From contig CAJVZW010000006.1 of NCBI GenBank assembly GCA_913020085.1, positions 1-55,740 of the forward strand: DNA of 55,740 nt. Direction: 5' to 3'. Position numbers and translations under genes: made by a program. A model generated the notes under the pieces. That model had not been told where the DNA came from. It did no database searches and saw only the letters and a list, made by a program, of their open reading frames with translations. Within the stretch, counting starts at the first letter, position 1, and each line of letters begins with the position of its first letter. Positions 36,342 to 44,669 of this stretch are shown here, in pieces. The stretch comes from an uncultured Pseudomonadota bacterium. GTDB taxonomy: Bacteria; Pseudomonadota; Gammaproteobacteria; Comchoanobacterales; Comchoanobacteraceae.

Positions 36342-37858
36342 TGCAACTAGCACTGATAATGTATGATCAGCTCAGTCATGATTTGCCTACATTTCGGCAC
36401 ATTGACAAAGCCAAGGACGTTATTCTTATGGTAGAAGTTGTTGACTTAACAACGCATGTGGCGCATCACAAGAAGAAACTGGTTTTTATTTTCTCAGCCA
36501 TGCGTCATTTTGCAGCTCATCTTAAACGAGATGGCTTTAATGTGATCTATCGTCAAATAGACGATCCACAGCACAGTGGCTCACTATGTGAAGAGCTTGA
36601 AAAAGAGATAAGTAATAGAGATTATCAATCGGTTATTTACACTCATCCCAGCGAGTATACTGATTGGATAAATATCCAAAAGTTACTAAAAAGTAGGGCT
36701 GTTGATGCTCGATGTTTAGATGATGCTCGATTTTTAGCAACAGAAGAAGAGTTTAAAGATTTTGCACACGATAAAAAGCAGCTTCGAATGGAATATTTCT
36801 ATCGGCAGATGAGGAAAAAATATAATATTTTGATGAATCATGATGAGCCTGAGGGGGGTAAATGGAACTATGATGCGGAAAATAGAAAGTTCCCAAAAGG
36901 ACAGTTAGATATCCCGCCTACTTATCATAAAGATCCTGATGAGATCACCCAGGCTGTTATAGAGTGTGTGAGTGAAAAGTTCAGTCATCATTTTGGTGAT
37001 ATTATGCCTTTTCATCTCGCGGTCACACGTGAAGATGCACTTATAGCGCTAAAGAAATTTATTGAACAACGCCTTGAGCACTTTGGTGATTTTCAGGACG
37101 CAATGGTTCAAGGCGAGCCATGGATGTATCATGCGCACATTAGCTTTTACATTAATATTGGGTTACTCAATCCACTTGAGTGTATCAAGATGGCAGAATC
37201 CACATACTACCACAAAGGCTATCCTCTAAATGCAGTAGAGGGTTTTATCAGGCAGATTCTTGGTTGGAGAGAGTATATAAGAGGGATCTACTGGCTTAAA
37301 ATGCCTGAGTACAAAACTCTTAATTTTTTATCAGCAGAGAGAAAATTGCCAGATTTCTATTGGACGGGCGACACTCCGATGAACTGTTTGGCACAGTCGG
37401 TTAAAGAGACAAAAAACAATGCCTATGCTCATCATATTCAGCGACTGATGGTGCTCGGTAATTTTGCTTTACTTGCCGGTATTCATCCTGATGAGATAAA
37501 CAATTGGTATTGGATTGTATATTTAGATGCCTATGAATGGGTAGAGTTGCCCAATGTCTCTGGAATGGTGTTATTTGCTGATGGAGGTCTATTAGCAAGT
37601 AAGCCATATGCTGCCGGTGGCAGTTATATCAATAAAATGTCTAACTATTGTCAATCGTGTCAGTTCAAAGTGGCGGTAAAAACAGGCGAAGACGCCTGCC
37701 CATTTAACTATCTGTACTGGGACTTCTTAATGAGAAATCAAAAGGAGTTATCAAATAATCCTCGTATTGCAATGATGTATCGAACCATCGCAAAAATGCC
37801 ACAGGAGAAAATAAATGCGATAAAAGATAGTGCGGATCAATTTCTTTCACAGCTATGA
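36341..37858 (+). CDS. Iron-sulfur bacterial cryptochrome / (6-4) photolyase
   Basis: A 505-residue protein of the FeS-BCP branch, whose characterised member from Agrobacterium (PhrB) repairs (6-4) photoproducts. The N-terminal domain starts [16 protein letters not shown], typical of this branch. Four cysteines for the 4Fe-4S cluster are found at 349, 437, 440 and 453; in Agrobacterium PhrB, as I recall, they are at 350, 438, 441 and 454. [18 protein letters not shown] and [16 protein letters not shown] carry the FAD/DNA region. With the CPD photolyase next to it, this gives repair of both main UV lesions. It overlaps the CPD photolyase stop (TAATG) and the following DUF2256 gene (ATGA). Confidence 0.93.
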   Translation: MQLALIMYDQLSHDLPTFRHIDKAKDVILMVEVVDLTTHVAHHKKKLVFIFSAMRHFAAHLKRDGFNVIYRQIDDPQHSGSLCEELEKEISNRDYQSVIYTHPSEYTDWINIQKLLKSRAVDARCLDDARFLATEEEFKDFAHDKKQLRMEYFYRQMRKKYNILMNHDEPEGGKWNYDAENRKFPKGQLDIPPTYHKDPDEITQAVIECVSEKFSHHFGDIMPFHLAVTREDALIALKKFIEQRLEHFGDFQDAMVQGEPWMYHAHISFYINIGLLNPLECIKMAESTYYHKGYPLNAVEGFIRQILGWREYIRGIYWLKMPEYKTLNFLSAERKLPDFYWTGDTPMNCLAQSVKETKNNAYAHHIQRLMVLGNFALLAGIHPDEINNWYWIVYLDAYEWVELPNVSGMVLFADGGLLASKPYAAGGSYINKMSNYCQSCQFKVAVKTGEDACPFNYLYWDFLMRNQKELSNNPRIAMMYRTIAKMPQEKINAIKDSADQFLSQL

Positions 37859-38004
37859 AAAAGTCTGATTTGCCAAAGAAGACTTGTCCGGTATGTGAGC
37901 GACCTTTTGTCTGGAGAAAAAAGTGGGAGAAGGTTTGGGATAAGGTAAAGTATTGTTCAGTTAGGTGTCGCAGAAATGCGAAAAAAAAGAATCTATCAAA
38001 TTGA
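37855..38004 (+). CDS. DUF2256 small zinc-ribbon-like protein
   Basis: A 49-residue protein starting at an ATGA overlap with the (6-4)-type photolyase gene. It has two Cys pairs: [16 protein letters not shown] and KYCSVRCRR, the layout of a small zinc finger of the DUF2256 family, and a lysine/arginine-rich surface. DUF2256 genes are regularly found next to photolyase-family genes, so a role with DNA or with the photolyases is reasonable, but no function is known to me. It is the last gene of the overlapping photolyase operon. Confidence 0.85.
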   Translation: MKKSDLPKKTCPVCERPFVWRKKWEKVWDKVKYCSVRCRRNAKKKNLSN

Positions 38005-38051
38005 TATACCTGCAGTCATGTGATAATTTAAGTAAACTTTAAGGAAATTAG

Positions 38052-39257
38052 ATGAATTACTTGCAGATTCTTCCTAAGGAATATTGTTTTTTTAAACCTG
38101 AGTTATCAAACACTGAGCTGTCAGACAGTGAGTTTTTGGATCTTAATGATTTGGAGATTACAGATCATCTTTTAAAGGATGCGCTGGCCAGGATTGAAGC
38201 GATGGACGAAAAATCCGCTTCTGAGTTTGCTCAACAATCGAATCAGTCTGAAAAACCTGCCGGAGAGATCAAAGAGCCTGTGACCTTTTCAGGTCTCAAA
38301 GAAGACGGGCAAGAGTTGACTATACCCGAAGATGGCATCGTGACTTTCAACGTTGGTGGAGGTTATGTTATTAGCCTTTTTGATGGGATTGAAACAATTG
38401 GCATGATGCATATAGATAGCAGCACAATGAACTGCGCTGTTGCTGATGTATTAGATGAATTTAAAAAAAATATTATTGATGATATTTCTTATAGTATTAC
38501 GCTGTCAGGAGGCTGGGCTTGGGATAAAGAATCCCGAGAACATGGGGCAGTGATCAAACAAATATTAGATGATAAAGAATTAAAATTTGAAACAGATGGA
38601 TATCAACAATGCGGCAATTTTTACGAGGCAGATAGTTATTATTCGATATCGATTTCTAGAAGCGGATTATTAGAGTTTCAGCATCATTTGGAGAAGAAAC
38701 CACCGAACTATACGAAGATATTTACAGATAGCGATCAATATCATATTGAGCAGAGGAGGCAATCTGTGAAGTACCTAAAAGAAGTGCATGAGAAAGCATG
38801 CAAGGATGAAAAGGCTGGCTCTCCTTTAATAAACATATTGATGTATCACCATAATCGTGAAAAGCAGCTTGAAAAATTGTTCCATTATGCTGAAAGTGGC
38901 GAAGTAAAAAATCTTATTTTATTTTTAAGGTCAAGTATCATTCCGGTGTACCTTAAAGACTCAAATGAAAAAACAGCGTTGCATTATGCAGTTGAAAAAA
39001 ATAATCTGTTGTGTGCAGCAGCTTTGATAATGCACGGAGATAACTCATTTGCAGAAATTAAGGATAGATCTCGAGAGGATTTAAGAAACCTGAGATATTT
39101 AGATAATCTTGTTAAACATAGCCAATCAACAGAGAGTGGGTTGCGTCCGTTTGCGCTATTTGCACGAAGGGAGCAATATCAACATCCTCAGACTACAGAT
39201 CAGATTGAGCGGACAATAGAGAAAATTAGTGGTGAATTCAAACAGATTTCTTTATAA
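38052..39257 (+). CDS. CheD-like domain plus ankyrin-repeat protein of unknown function
   Basis: 401 residues; AAGGA precedes the ATG. Residues 1-80 are acidic and low in order. Residues about 95-190 resemble the CheD glutamine-deamidase fold: IVTFNVGGGYVISLFDG lines up with the T-x-x-x-G-S-C region, H120 in GMMHID with the catalytic His, and TLSGGWAWD with the later G-G motif. The catalytic Cys position is Gly104, so it would be inactive as a deamidase, or the likeness is structural only. Residues about 303-331 (EKTALHYAVEKNN, then LLCAAALIMHGDN) are one clear ankyrin repeat. It lies between the photolyase operon and the rhodopsin gene; whether it belongs to either is unknown. Confidence 0.6.
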   Translation: MNYLQILPKEYCFFKPELSNTELSDSEFLDLNDLEITDHLLKDALARIEAMDEKSASEFAQQSNQSEKPAGEIKEPVTFSGLKEDGQELTIPEDGIVTFNVGGGYVISLFDGIETIGMMHIDSSTMNCAVADVLDEFKKNIIDDISYSITLSGGWAWDKESREHGAVIKQILDDKELKFETDGYQQCGNFYEADSYYSISISRSGLLEFQHHLEKKPPNYTKIFTDSDQYHIEQRRQSVKYLKEVHEKACKDEKAGSPLINILMYHHNREKQLEKLFHYAESGEVKNLILFLRSSIIPVYLKDSNEKTALHYAVEKNNLLCAAALIMHGDNSFAEIKDRSREDLRNLRYLDNLVKHSQSTESGLRPFALFARREQYQHPQTTDQIERTIEKISGEFKQISL

Positions 39258-39258
39258 T
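39253..39258 (+). promoter_or_regulatory. Candidate -10 element for the proteorhodopsin gene
   Basis: TATAAT overlaps the stop codon of the preceding gene and lies 28 bases before the rhodopsin ATG. AGGAT gives a ribosome site 6 bases before the ATG. No good -35 is seen, so read-through from upstream is also possible. Confidence 0.35.
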
Positions 39259-39286
39259 ATAAAATATTCAATTATAGGATATTTAT

Positions 39287-39991
39287 ATGCAAAAGTTATT
39301 AAGCCCACTTGATTTTGTTGGCGTATCTTTCTTCATCACATGCATGGCACTGCTTGCCTCGACCGTATTTTTTGTGCTTGAGAGAGGAAATGTCCCCAAA
39401 AAATGGCAACTGTCAATGACAGTGATGACGTTGGTAACGGGTATTGCCTTCGTGCATTATCTTTATATGCGGGAGATATGGATTGCACTGGGCTCGTCTC
39501 CAATGACATATCGGTATATTGACTGGTTTATTACAGTACCACTCCAGATTGTTGAGTTTTATCTTATTTTAGCGGCAGTTGCCGTGGTCCCGTATTTGGT
39601 ATTTTGGCGGTTACTTCTAGCATCAACTTTAATGCTAGTATTTGGCTACATCGGTGAGGCCGGTATTGGCGATATCAGTTTTTACTTTACTTTGGGTATG
39701 ATTGCCTGGTTTGCCATATTATATGAGATCTTCTTAGGCGAAGCATCAAAAATCAATAAGGCCTCCACCAGTCCAGCATGTCAATTAGCTTTTAATTCGC
39801 TACGATTGGTTGTTACTATCGGCTGGGCAATTTATCCAATTGGATATGTGCTTGGTTACATGATGGGGCAAGTGGATACTGGGTCACTAAATATGATTTA
39901 TAACTTAGCTGATTTTGTTAACAAAATCGCATTTGGTATGATTATTTGGTACGCAGCATGTACTGATGCGAAACGTACTCAGCAATTATAA
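39287..39991 (+). CDS. Proteorhodopsin, predicted blue-absorbing proton pump
   Basis: A seven-helix retinal protein of 234 residues that would pump protons out of the cell in light. With a constant offset of 18 from green proteorhodopsin, all key residues are present: His57 (H75), Arg76, Asp79 (D97, Schiff-base proton acceptor), Glu90 (E108, donor), Asp209 (D227) and Lys213 (K231, retinal attachment). The spectral-tuning position equal to 105 is Gln87, which marks blue-absorbing pumps (about 490 nm). The 18-residue difference equals the missing N-terminal signal peptide of classic marine forms. No retinal-producing dioxygenase gene is in the window. The 3' end overlaps the opposite-strand gene by 6 bases. 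Confidence 0.96.
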   Translation: MQKLLSPLDFVGVSFFITCMALLASTVFFVLERGNVPKKWQLSMTVMTLVTGIAFVHYLYMREIWIALGSSPMTYRYIDWFITVPLQIVEFYLILAAVAVVPYLVFWRLLLASTLMLVFGYIGEAGIGDISFYFTLGMIAWFAILYEIFLGEASKINKASTSPACQLAFNSLRLVVTIGWAIYPIGYVLGYMMGQVDTGSLNMIYNLADFVNKIAFGMIIWYAACTDAKRTQQL

Positions 39992-40930
39992 ATTCAGTGC
40001 GCCGATATTACAAAGCGCATAAACAGCACTGTCGGCAAGGGTTCTATCATCTGCGCCGACAGTACCTGATTGTGTAAAGTCTGCGGAAGGTAAACTCTGC
40101 GGAGAATTTAAAGATATAATGGTCTCCATGACATTTTTGCTTTGCTTTTGATAAATTAAGTAGCTTGAGAATAATGATAAAAATGTAATTGATCCAAAAA
40201 TTGAATAGGCAGCCACCGGTGAAATAGGTGCAGTGAATAAAACCATCAGTGATAATATTACAGTAAGACTATTGACTGTAAATCCAACAAAATAATTAAA
40301 GCAATGCAGCGCGATTTTATTCTGCTCATGGGTAATATTTAGTGTGCTATCCTCGTTTGGAGAGTCACTGGTAGAGTGGGTGACATCATTATCCGGCTGT
40401 TTGATTGCTCGCTTGATTGATTGAATTATTGGCAGGTTGGCATACAGTTCAACAAACTTTAATACGCTTACTACTGTGGTAACAGACAATGTGATCCATG
40501 GGTTGATAGGATATTGAAGTGACATCATCCCCAGATAATATGCCAAAATCACCTCAAAGCTAATAACAAGACAAATGCTGGATAAAATGGATATAACAAT
40601 AATATTGAACAGGTGGCCATATACTAATATTTGAAAGTTCAAAAGGCCTTTTTTTAGCTTACTTAAAAGGTCTCCATCTTGGGGTTTTTGGTTTTTAAGA
40701 TAGATAAATCCAGCTAATAAGACAAAGGATAAACTGGGGACTGTTATGCCAACCACCAGCGGTGCCAGTCGCATCATGGCTATCTCAACCATGATTGCAA
40801 TAATATATGAGATGAGCTGATTAACGTAATAAAGAATATTGACGTACTCGGCGACACTTTTTATCAATGGTTTAAAAAAGTGTTGGTGTGTGCGGGCAAC
40901 CCAGTTATCTAATTGTTCAATTAAAGTCAT
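39986..40930 (-). CDS. Unrecognised multi-pass membrane protein
   Basis: 314 residues. Six or so hydrophobic helices can be seen in two groups (about residues 33-78, 98-150, and 215-255), separated by a hydrophilic stretch rich in Asp, Ser and Asn (residues 177-202, with STSDSPNEDSTLN). The C-terminal 50 residues are hydrophilic. I do not recognise the family. The gene converges on the proteorhodopsin gene with a 6-base overlap; a functional link is not shown. A host-membrane-targeted secreted protein is one possibility, and an ordinary inner-membrane protein another. Confidence 0.6.
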   Translation of the reverse strand: MTLIEQLDNWVARTHQHFFKPLIKSVAEYVNILYYVNQLISYIIAIMVEIAMMRLAPLVVGITVPSLSFVLLAGFIYLKNQKPQDGDLLSKLKKGLLNFQILVYGHLFNIIVISILSSICLVISFEVILAYYLGMMSLQYPINPWITLSVTTVVSVLKFVELYANLPIIQSIKRAIKQPDNDVTHSTSDSPNEDSTLNITHEQNKIALHCFNYFVGFTVNSLTVILSLMVLFTAPISPVAAYSIFGSITFLSLFSSYLIYQKQSKNVMETIISLNSPQSLPSADFTQSGTVGADDRTLADSAVYALCNIGALNL

Positions 40931-41208
40931 TATGCTAAGTGGTTTATAGTTAGTGGGCCATCAATTGTCTGGGTGTAGGTAAGGGCGCTTATAAAATCAC
41001 ATCGCTCTGTGGATGAAATAGATGGGTTGTTATTTTCAGCACAAATTAAAGGGCGTTGGTATGTTACACAAATTAAGTGAAAAAAGTTTGCTAGGTTTTT
41101 CATATTCCCTTGACTGCCTATTTACAGTTAAAACTATCATGTTTAGTAAATTTTGTCATTGTGTTTATTGCTGCAATGGTAAGCAAATGATTTAAGAGCA
41201 CTGCAGGA

Positions 41209-42093
41209 TTACTTTGTTAGAAGATTATCAAGTGCGCTATGAAGATCAGGGTGATGGAATGAGTAACCATGATCAATCAACGCTTCAGGAGGGTGGTACT
41301 GTCCTTTAAGAAGTAGCTCTTCGCCCATTTCACCAAAGATAGTTTTAATAACAAACTCTGGCAGAGGGATAAATGCAGGGCGATTTAACACACGTCCCAT
41401 TATTTGACTAAATTCATATTGACTGGTTTTCTCAGGCGCCACAAAATCATAAATGCCAGAGATATTTTTTTTAATAATAAAGTGATAACCACTTACAACA
41501 TCATCGATATGAATCCAAGGTAATATTTGTTTGCCAGATCCAACAGGACCTCCTAGGCCAAGCTTATAGGGGATGATAAGTTTTTTAATCATTCCAGCAC
41601 TGTTATTTAGAACAACTGCCAGCCTGGTAATAACAAGCTTGATGGGTAAGTCACTGACCGCCTGCGCAGCTTCTTCCCATTCTGAACACAGCTCACTGGT
41701 AAATGAGTGCACGACAGGGCCATTTTCGATATTTGGATCTTCCGGTTTAGCATCATAAAAACCAATGCCAGATGCACTAATCATCATTGATGGACAAGTG
41801 GTCAGTGCTTTAATTTTTTCAACAAGAGATTGTGTGGTTTTAATCCGACTATTTTTGATCTTTTGTTTATTTTCCTCACTCCAATAGCGATCAATACTTA
41901 AACCCGCTAGATTAATCACTACGTCAATATCGGTGTCATTGTCTAGATCATCAAAGTGTTGCAGTTGATGACACCATTTTGGTAGATTGGTGCTGCTGTT
42001 AATCAGTGCATAAACAGAGTCTATCTCTGGGTTAAGTGTGCTTATAAATTGCTGGCCGATAGTGCCAGTGGCGCCGGTTATTAAGTATTTCAT
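41209..42093 (-). CDS. TIGR01777-type NAD-dependent epimerase (YfcH-like)
   Basis: A 294-residue extended SDR. The Rossmann motif ITGATGTIGQQFI starts at residue 4. INLAGLSIDRYWSEENKQKI is strongly typical of the YfcH/TIGR01777 branch. SASGIGFYD replaces a classical S...YxxxK active site, and a DUF1731-like tail ends the protein (PLPEFVIKTIFGEMGEELL ... LIDHGYSFHHPDL). The reaction of these proteins is not established. It is a single-gene unit; the 278 bases between it and the membrane protein gene show no clear gene. Confidence 0.9.
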   Translation of the reverse strand: MKYLITGATGTIGQQFISTLNPEIDSVYALINSSTNLPKWCHQLQHFDDLDNDTDIDVVINLAGLSIDRYWSEENKQKIKNSRIKTTQSLVEKIKALTTCPSMMISASGIGFYDAKPEDPNIENGPVVHSFTSELCSEWEEAAQAVSDLPIKLVITRLAVVLNNSAGMIKKLIIPYKLGLGGPVGSGKQILPWIHIDDVVSGYHFIIKKNISGIYDFVAPEKTSQYEFSQIMGRVLNRPAFIPLPEFVIKTIFGEMGEELLLKGQYHPPEALIDHGYSFHHPDLHSALDNLLTK

Positions 42094-42150
42094 AGCATTT
42101 TATCCAATGTATATTAATTATTACATATTTTATTTTCACTGCAAAGCGCA

Positions 42151-43233
42151 TCAGTTAACGATTTGTATTGGAATACGCTTATGCCCCCAATTTCCTGGCG
42201 TGCTGTCATAAACTCCGGGGCAGGGGTGCTCACAGTGTGGGCACTTACCTTCCGCTGTAAGGTGGTAGCCGATTATTTGATACCAATCACGTTCAATCAG
42301 CAAGACGCCACACTCGCTGCAGCGTGTCGCATCTCCTGTTTTATCATGTACATTGCCGGTGTAAACATAGTGAAGGCCATGTTCTAGTGCAATTTTTCTT
42401 GCCCGTTGCAATGTTGTCAGGGGCGTGGGTGGATGATCACGCATCTTCCAGTCAGGATGGAACGCTGAGAAATGTAAAGGCACATCAGGACCAAGATTTT
42501 CAGCAATCCAGCGGCTCATTGCGGCAATCTCTTTTGATGAATCATTTTCACCAGGAATAAGTAGGGTAGTGATCTCAAGCCAAGCATTACTCTCATATTG
42601 AATATGAAGCAGTGTTTCAAGCACGGAGGATAACTTACCACCAACAATTTTATTGTAAAAGCGATCACTAAATGCTTTGAGATCAACATTGACCGCGTCC
42701 ATATAAGAAAATAATTCTTTGCGAGGGGTGGGGCATATATAACCGGCGGTAACTGCAACGGCCTTTAAGTCATGTTGATGACATGCTATGGCACAGTCAA
42801 TGGCATATTCCATAAAAACAACCGGATCGTTATAAGTAAATGCAATGCCAATACACCCAGCCTCTTTTGCAGCTAATGCCAATGCTTCTGGGGTAGCCTG
42901 TGATGCCAATGTGTCAATTTCTCTTGATTTACTGATATCCCAGTTTTGACAAAACTGGCATGCCAAATTACAGCCTGCGGTCCCGAATGATAAAATGGGT
43001 TGTCCAGGATGAAAATGGTTGAGGGGTTTCTTCTCAATCGGGTCAATACAAAAGCCACTAGAGCGGCCGTAAGATGTTAAAACAATCTCATTATCTTCAC
43101 ATGATCGCACAAAACATAAGCCCTGTTGGCCATTTTTAAGTTTGCATCCCCGTGGACATACATCGCATTGAATTTTTCCATTTGGAAGAGGGTGCCAGTA
43201 TTGTGTTTTATGCAGTGTTTTTTTATTTCTCAT
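42151..43233 (-). CDS. amrS: AmmeMemoRadiSam system radical SAM enzyme
   Basis: A 360-residue radical SAM protein. The cluster motif CX3CX2C is visible as CNLACQFC, preceded by a Cys-rich N-terminal region (QCDVCPRGCKL) and followed near the C-terminus by two further Cys pairs (CSEC, CPHC) as in this family. It uses S-adenosylmethionine and a 4Fe-4S cluster for a radical reaction whose substrate is not known to me. ATG 43233 is preferred; GTG 43251 would add six residues. It is transcribed away from amrB-amrA, and its first codons overlap the -10 sequence of that pair. Confidence 0.93.
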   Translation of the reverse strand: MRNKKTLHKTQYWHPLPNGKIQCDVCPRGCKLKNGQQGLCFVRSCEDNEIVLTSYGRSSGFCIDPIEKKPLNHFHPGQPILSFGTAGCNLACQFCQNWDISKSREIDTLASQATPEALALAAKEAGCIGIAFTYNDPVVFMEYAIDCAIACHQHDLKAVAVTAGYICPTPRKELFSYMDAVNVDLKAFSDRFYNKIVGGKLSSVLETLLHIQYESNAWLEITTLLIPGENDSSKEIAAMSRWIAENLGPDVPLHFSAFHPDWKMRDHPPTPLTTLQRARKIALEHGLHYVYTGNVHDKTGDATRCSECGVLLIERDWYQIIGYHLTAEGKCPHCEHPCPGVYDSTPGNWGHKRIPIQIVN

Positions 43234-43235
43234 AC

Positions 43236-43241
43236 TATAAT
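43236..43241 (+). promoter_or_regulatory. Candidate -10 element of amrB-amrA, at the amrS start
   Basis: TATAAT in the context ACTATAATTATAA lies 27 bases before the amrB ATG. The same 13 bases also read ATTATA, i.e. a TATAAT on the minus strand. The plus-strand element starts 2 bases beyond the amrS ATG, so transcription of the two arms may interfere. Confidence 0.45.
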
Positions 43242-43268
43242 TATAACCCACATAGGGACGTATTGCTG

Positions 43269-44081
43269 ATGAATCAGATGTATCCGCAGGTAGCAGGAAT
43301 ATTCTATCCGGATAATTTTGAACATTTAAACGATCAAATTGATGAGTTTTTTAGCTTACCATTGCCCCCTAATCAAATGAATTTATCATGTCCTCGAGCA
43401 CTAGTTGTACCACATGCAGGCTATATTTATTCAGGTCAAGTTGCAGCGAGAGCCTACCAAATTCTTGCAAATTATACTGATAATATTCGACGTATTGTAA
43501 TGTTTGGCCCTGCACATCGGGCACATGTGCGAGGTATCGCATGTCCAACATTTTCCCACTATAATACACCGCTTGGGCAGTTAGAAATTGACTTGCCGAT
43601 GCAAGCGCACATTAAAAGTACATACCAGGGTGAGGTCAATATTACAGACGTTCCATTTTATCAGGAGCATTGTCTTGAGGTGCAAATGCCGTTTATTCAG
43701 TATATTTATAAAGATATGCCCAGCATCACCCCAATTCTAGTTGGATATGCTGATTTTAAAGATATTGCCCACTTAATGCAGGGATTTGATACAGATGTGC
43801 TGATTTTAGTCAGCTCAGATTTAAGTCATTTTCTTACCTACGATGAGGCAAACCAAATTGACCTGTCTACCAGCGAGGCGATTTTATCTCTCAAGCCAGA
43901 TAACCTTAATTATGAGAATGCGTGTGGCCGAGTTGCACTTCAGGGATTATTACACTACGCGGGAATCGCTCAGATACGACCAACATTGTTAGCACGTTGT
44001 AATTCTGGGGATACTGCAGGTGATAAAAATAGAGTCGTTGGTTATGGTTCTTACCATTTCTCCGGGGCACATGGTGTCTAA
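43269..44081 (+). CDS. amrB: AmmeMemoRadiSam system protein B (MEMO family)
   Basis: A 270-residue MEMO-like protein. The family's metal site is intact: VPHAGYIYSG with His49, GPAH with His83, and ARCNSGDTAGD with Cys244, close to the positions reported for human MEMO1. MEMO proteins resemble extradiol dioxygenases and bind iron or copper; the bacterial role is unknown. The start chosen is the ATG at 43269 (MNQMYPQVAGIFYP), which matches the family's start; a longer in-frame extension runs through the amrS start region and is not credible. The amrA gene overlaps its end by 11 bases. Confidence 0.92.
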   Translation: MNQMYPQVAGIFYPDNFEHLNDQIDEFFSLPLPPNQMNLSCPRALVVPHAGYIYSGQVAARAYQILANYTDNIRRIVMFGPAHRAHVRGIACPTFSHYNTPLGQLEIDLPMQAHIKSTYQGEVNITDVPFYQEHCLEVQMPFIQYIYKDMPSITPILVGYADFKDIAHLMQGFDTDVLILVSSDLSHFLTYDEANQIDLSTSEAILSLKPDNLNYENACGRVALQGLLHYAGIAQIRPTLLARCNSGDTAGDKNRVVGYGSYHFSGAHGV

Positions 44082-44637
44082 TTGGTATATCGCTGATAAA
44101 AAGCATTTATTGCAAATGGCACGATCTGCGATTGAATATGGTCTATTACATCAGCAAGTAATGCCAATTAACACGAGTCAACTCAGTGAGCATTATCAGG
44201 AAATAGGCGCATGTTTTATAACTATCAATAAGAATAATGCTTTAAGAGGTTGCATTGGTAGTATCGAGGCACACCGTCCACTGGCAGAAGATATTATTTA
44301 CAATGCTTACCAAGCTGCATTTTGCGATCCTCGATTCCCCGCATTGCAAAAAAAAGAGCTAACACAGATCAAGATAAATATATCGATTCTTACTGAGCCA
44401 TTGCTCAGAGAGTATCATGATGAGCAAACCTTAATACAGTCAATAAAAGTTGGTGTTGAAGGGCTTATCATACAGGATGGTGCCAATAGGGCAACGTTTC
44501 TTCCCAGTGTCTGGGGCGCTATTTCTGATCCCCGAGAATTTGTAAAACAGTTAAAGCTTAAAGCAGGATTGGCAGAGAATTATTGGTCAGATAGTATTTG
44601 CTGCTATGTCTATGAGGTGATCTACATTGAAGAGTAA
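44071..44637 (+). CDS. amrA: AmmeMemoRadiSam system protein A (AMMECR1 domain)
   Basis: A 188-residue AMMECR1-domain protein. The hallmark LRGCIG lies at residues 58-63, and DPRFPAL and TFLPSVWG further on match the family. The conserved Cys in LRGCIG suggests covalent or redox chemistry, but the reaction is not established. The ATG at 44071 overlaps the amrB stop by 11 bases, so the two proteins are likely made together. With amrS across the divergent promoter, the full three-component set is present. Confidence 0.9.
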   Translation: MVSNWYIADKKHLLQMARSAIEYGLLHQQVMPINTSQLSEHYQEIGACFITINKNNALRGCIGSIEAHRPLAEDIIYNAYQAAFCDPRFPALQKKELTQIKINISILTEPLLREYHDEQTLIQSIKVGVEGLIIQDGANRATFLPSVWGAISDPREFVKQLKLKAGLAENYWSDSICCYVYEVIYIEE

Positions 44638-44644
44638 AATTTAC

Positions 44645-44650
44645 TATAAT
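44645..44650 (+). promoter_or_regulatory. Candidate -10 element before the gene at 44670
   Basis: TATAAT within ACTATAATTATAAA lies 19 bases before the ATG, directly after the amrA stop. A GAAGAAAAA stretch before the ATG is a weak ribosome site. There is no good -35. Confidence 0.45.
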
Positions 44651-44669
44651 TATAAATAAAGAAGAAAAA

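Noticed and set aside
41060..41197. A frame of about 45 codons starting ATGTTACACAAATTA between the membrane-protein gene and the YfcH-like gene
   Set aside because: No ribosome site, cysteine-rich but without recognisable motif, and no conservation evidence available.
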